This document shows, one piece after another, positions 22,636 to 22,681 of a stretch of DNA of 22,681 nt; position 1 is the first letter of the stretch; the number at the start of each line of letters is the position of its first letter. Origin of the DNA: JAQVXR01 sp050945755 (lineage in GTDB: Bacteria; Bacillota; Dehalobacteriia; Dehalobacteriales; Dehalobacteriaceae). The notes under the pieces are model-generated. The model saw only the letters and a program-made list of their open reading frames with translations. It was not told where the DNA came from and did not search any database. The stretch covers positions 1-22,681 of the forward strand of contig JBMNTN010000030.1 in NCBI GenBank assembly GCA_050945755.1, in the 5' to 3' direction. The position numbers and the translations under genes are program-made.

Positions 22636-22681
22636 TTAAGGTTGGGCATTGTCACCGTAAGCTTTTTCTTTTACAATTAAT
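22636..22681 (-). CDS. C-terminal tail of an unidentified protein (partial, minus strand)
   Basis: On the minus strand an open frame enters from the right edge and ends at TAA (plus-strand 22636-22638), encoding LIVKEKAYGDNAQP. The terminator at 22607-22627 lies just beyond the stop, which supports a gene end. The fragment is too short to identify and could be chance. Confidence 0.35.
   Translation of the reverse strand, partial: LIVKEKAYGDNAQP

Overview
The window looks like chromosomal DNA of a low-to-moderate GC, endospore-forming Firmicute of the class Clostridia. The reasons are strong GGAGG ribosome binding sites, GTG/TTG starts, rho-independent terminators after most units, a sporulation-type ytaF gene, and the order polA-mutM-ytaF-coaE-lytic transglycosylase. 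The Peptococcaceae or a related acetogenic or syntrophic group would fit, but that is an inference. No insertion sequence, prophage, CRISPR array or rRNA gene was seen.

Positions 1-2340 hold the tail of a gene entering from the left, a small protein with two excisionase-like helix-turn-helix domains, and a one-carbon pair, fchA-folD. FchA is a cyclodeaminase-family protein. FolD has lost the Lys and Gln normally needed for its cyclohydrolase activity, so FchA probably performs that step and FolD is probably dehydrogenase only.

Positions 2340-5830 are a string of small, mostly singly transcribed genes: a YdjM/YfhP-type membrane protein (minus strand), a 51-residue and a 92-residue orphan, a DUF3892 protein (minus strand), a secreted CAP-domain protein with a Pro-rich linker, and a 45-residue orphan with its own terminator.

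Positions 6009-10711 are a compact operon of isoaspartyl dipeptidase (iadA), cyanophycinase (cphB) and cyanophycin synthetase (cphA). Together they could make the Asp-Arg storage polymer, cut it to beta-Asp-Arg dipeptides and release Asp and Arg: a complete storage cycle. A convergent class I glutamine synthetase, with Phe at the adenylylation site, and a tRNA-Leu(CAA) follow on the minus strand.

Positions 12900-14826 are an ECF sigma factor and a membrane anti-sigma factor whose outer part is a DUF4349-type domain; the pair ends at a strong terminator. Positions 14844-22627 are co-oriented housekeeping genes: CapA-type metallophosphatase, DNA polymerase I with a degenerate proofreading domain, MutM, YtaF, CoaE, an SLT-type lytic transglycosylase and nicotinate phosphoribosyltransferase. 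The tail of a minus-strand gene may enter at the right edge.

The most interesting content is the cyanophycin operon with a non-canonical metal-bridging residue in IadA, the FchA plus cyclohydrolase-dead FolD pair, the sigma/DUF4349 anti-sigma pair, and several unrecognised small genes.
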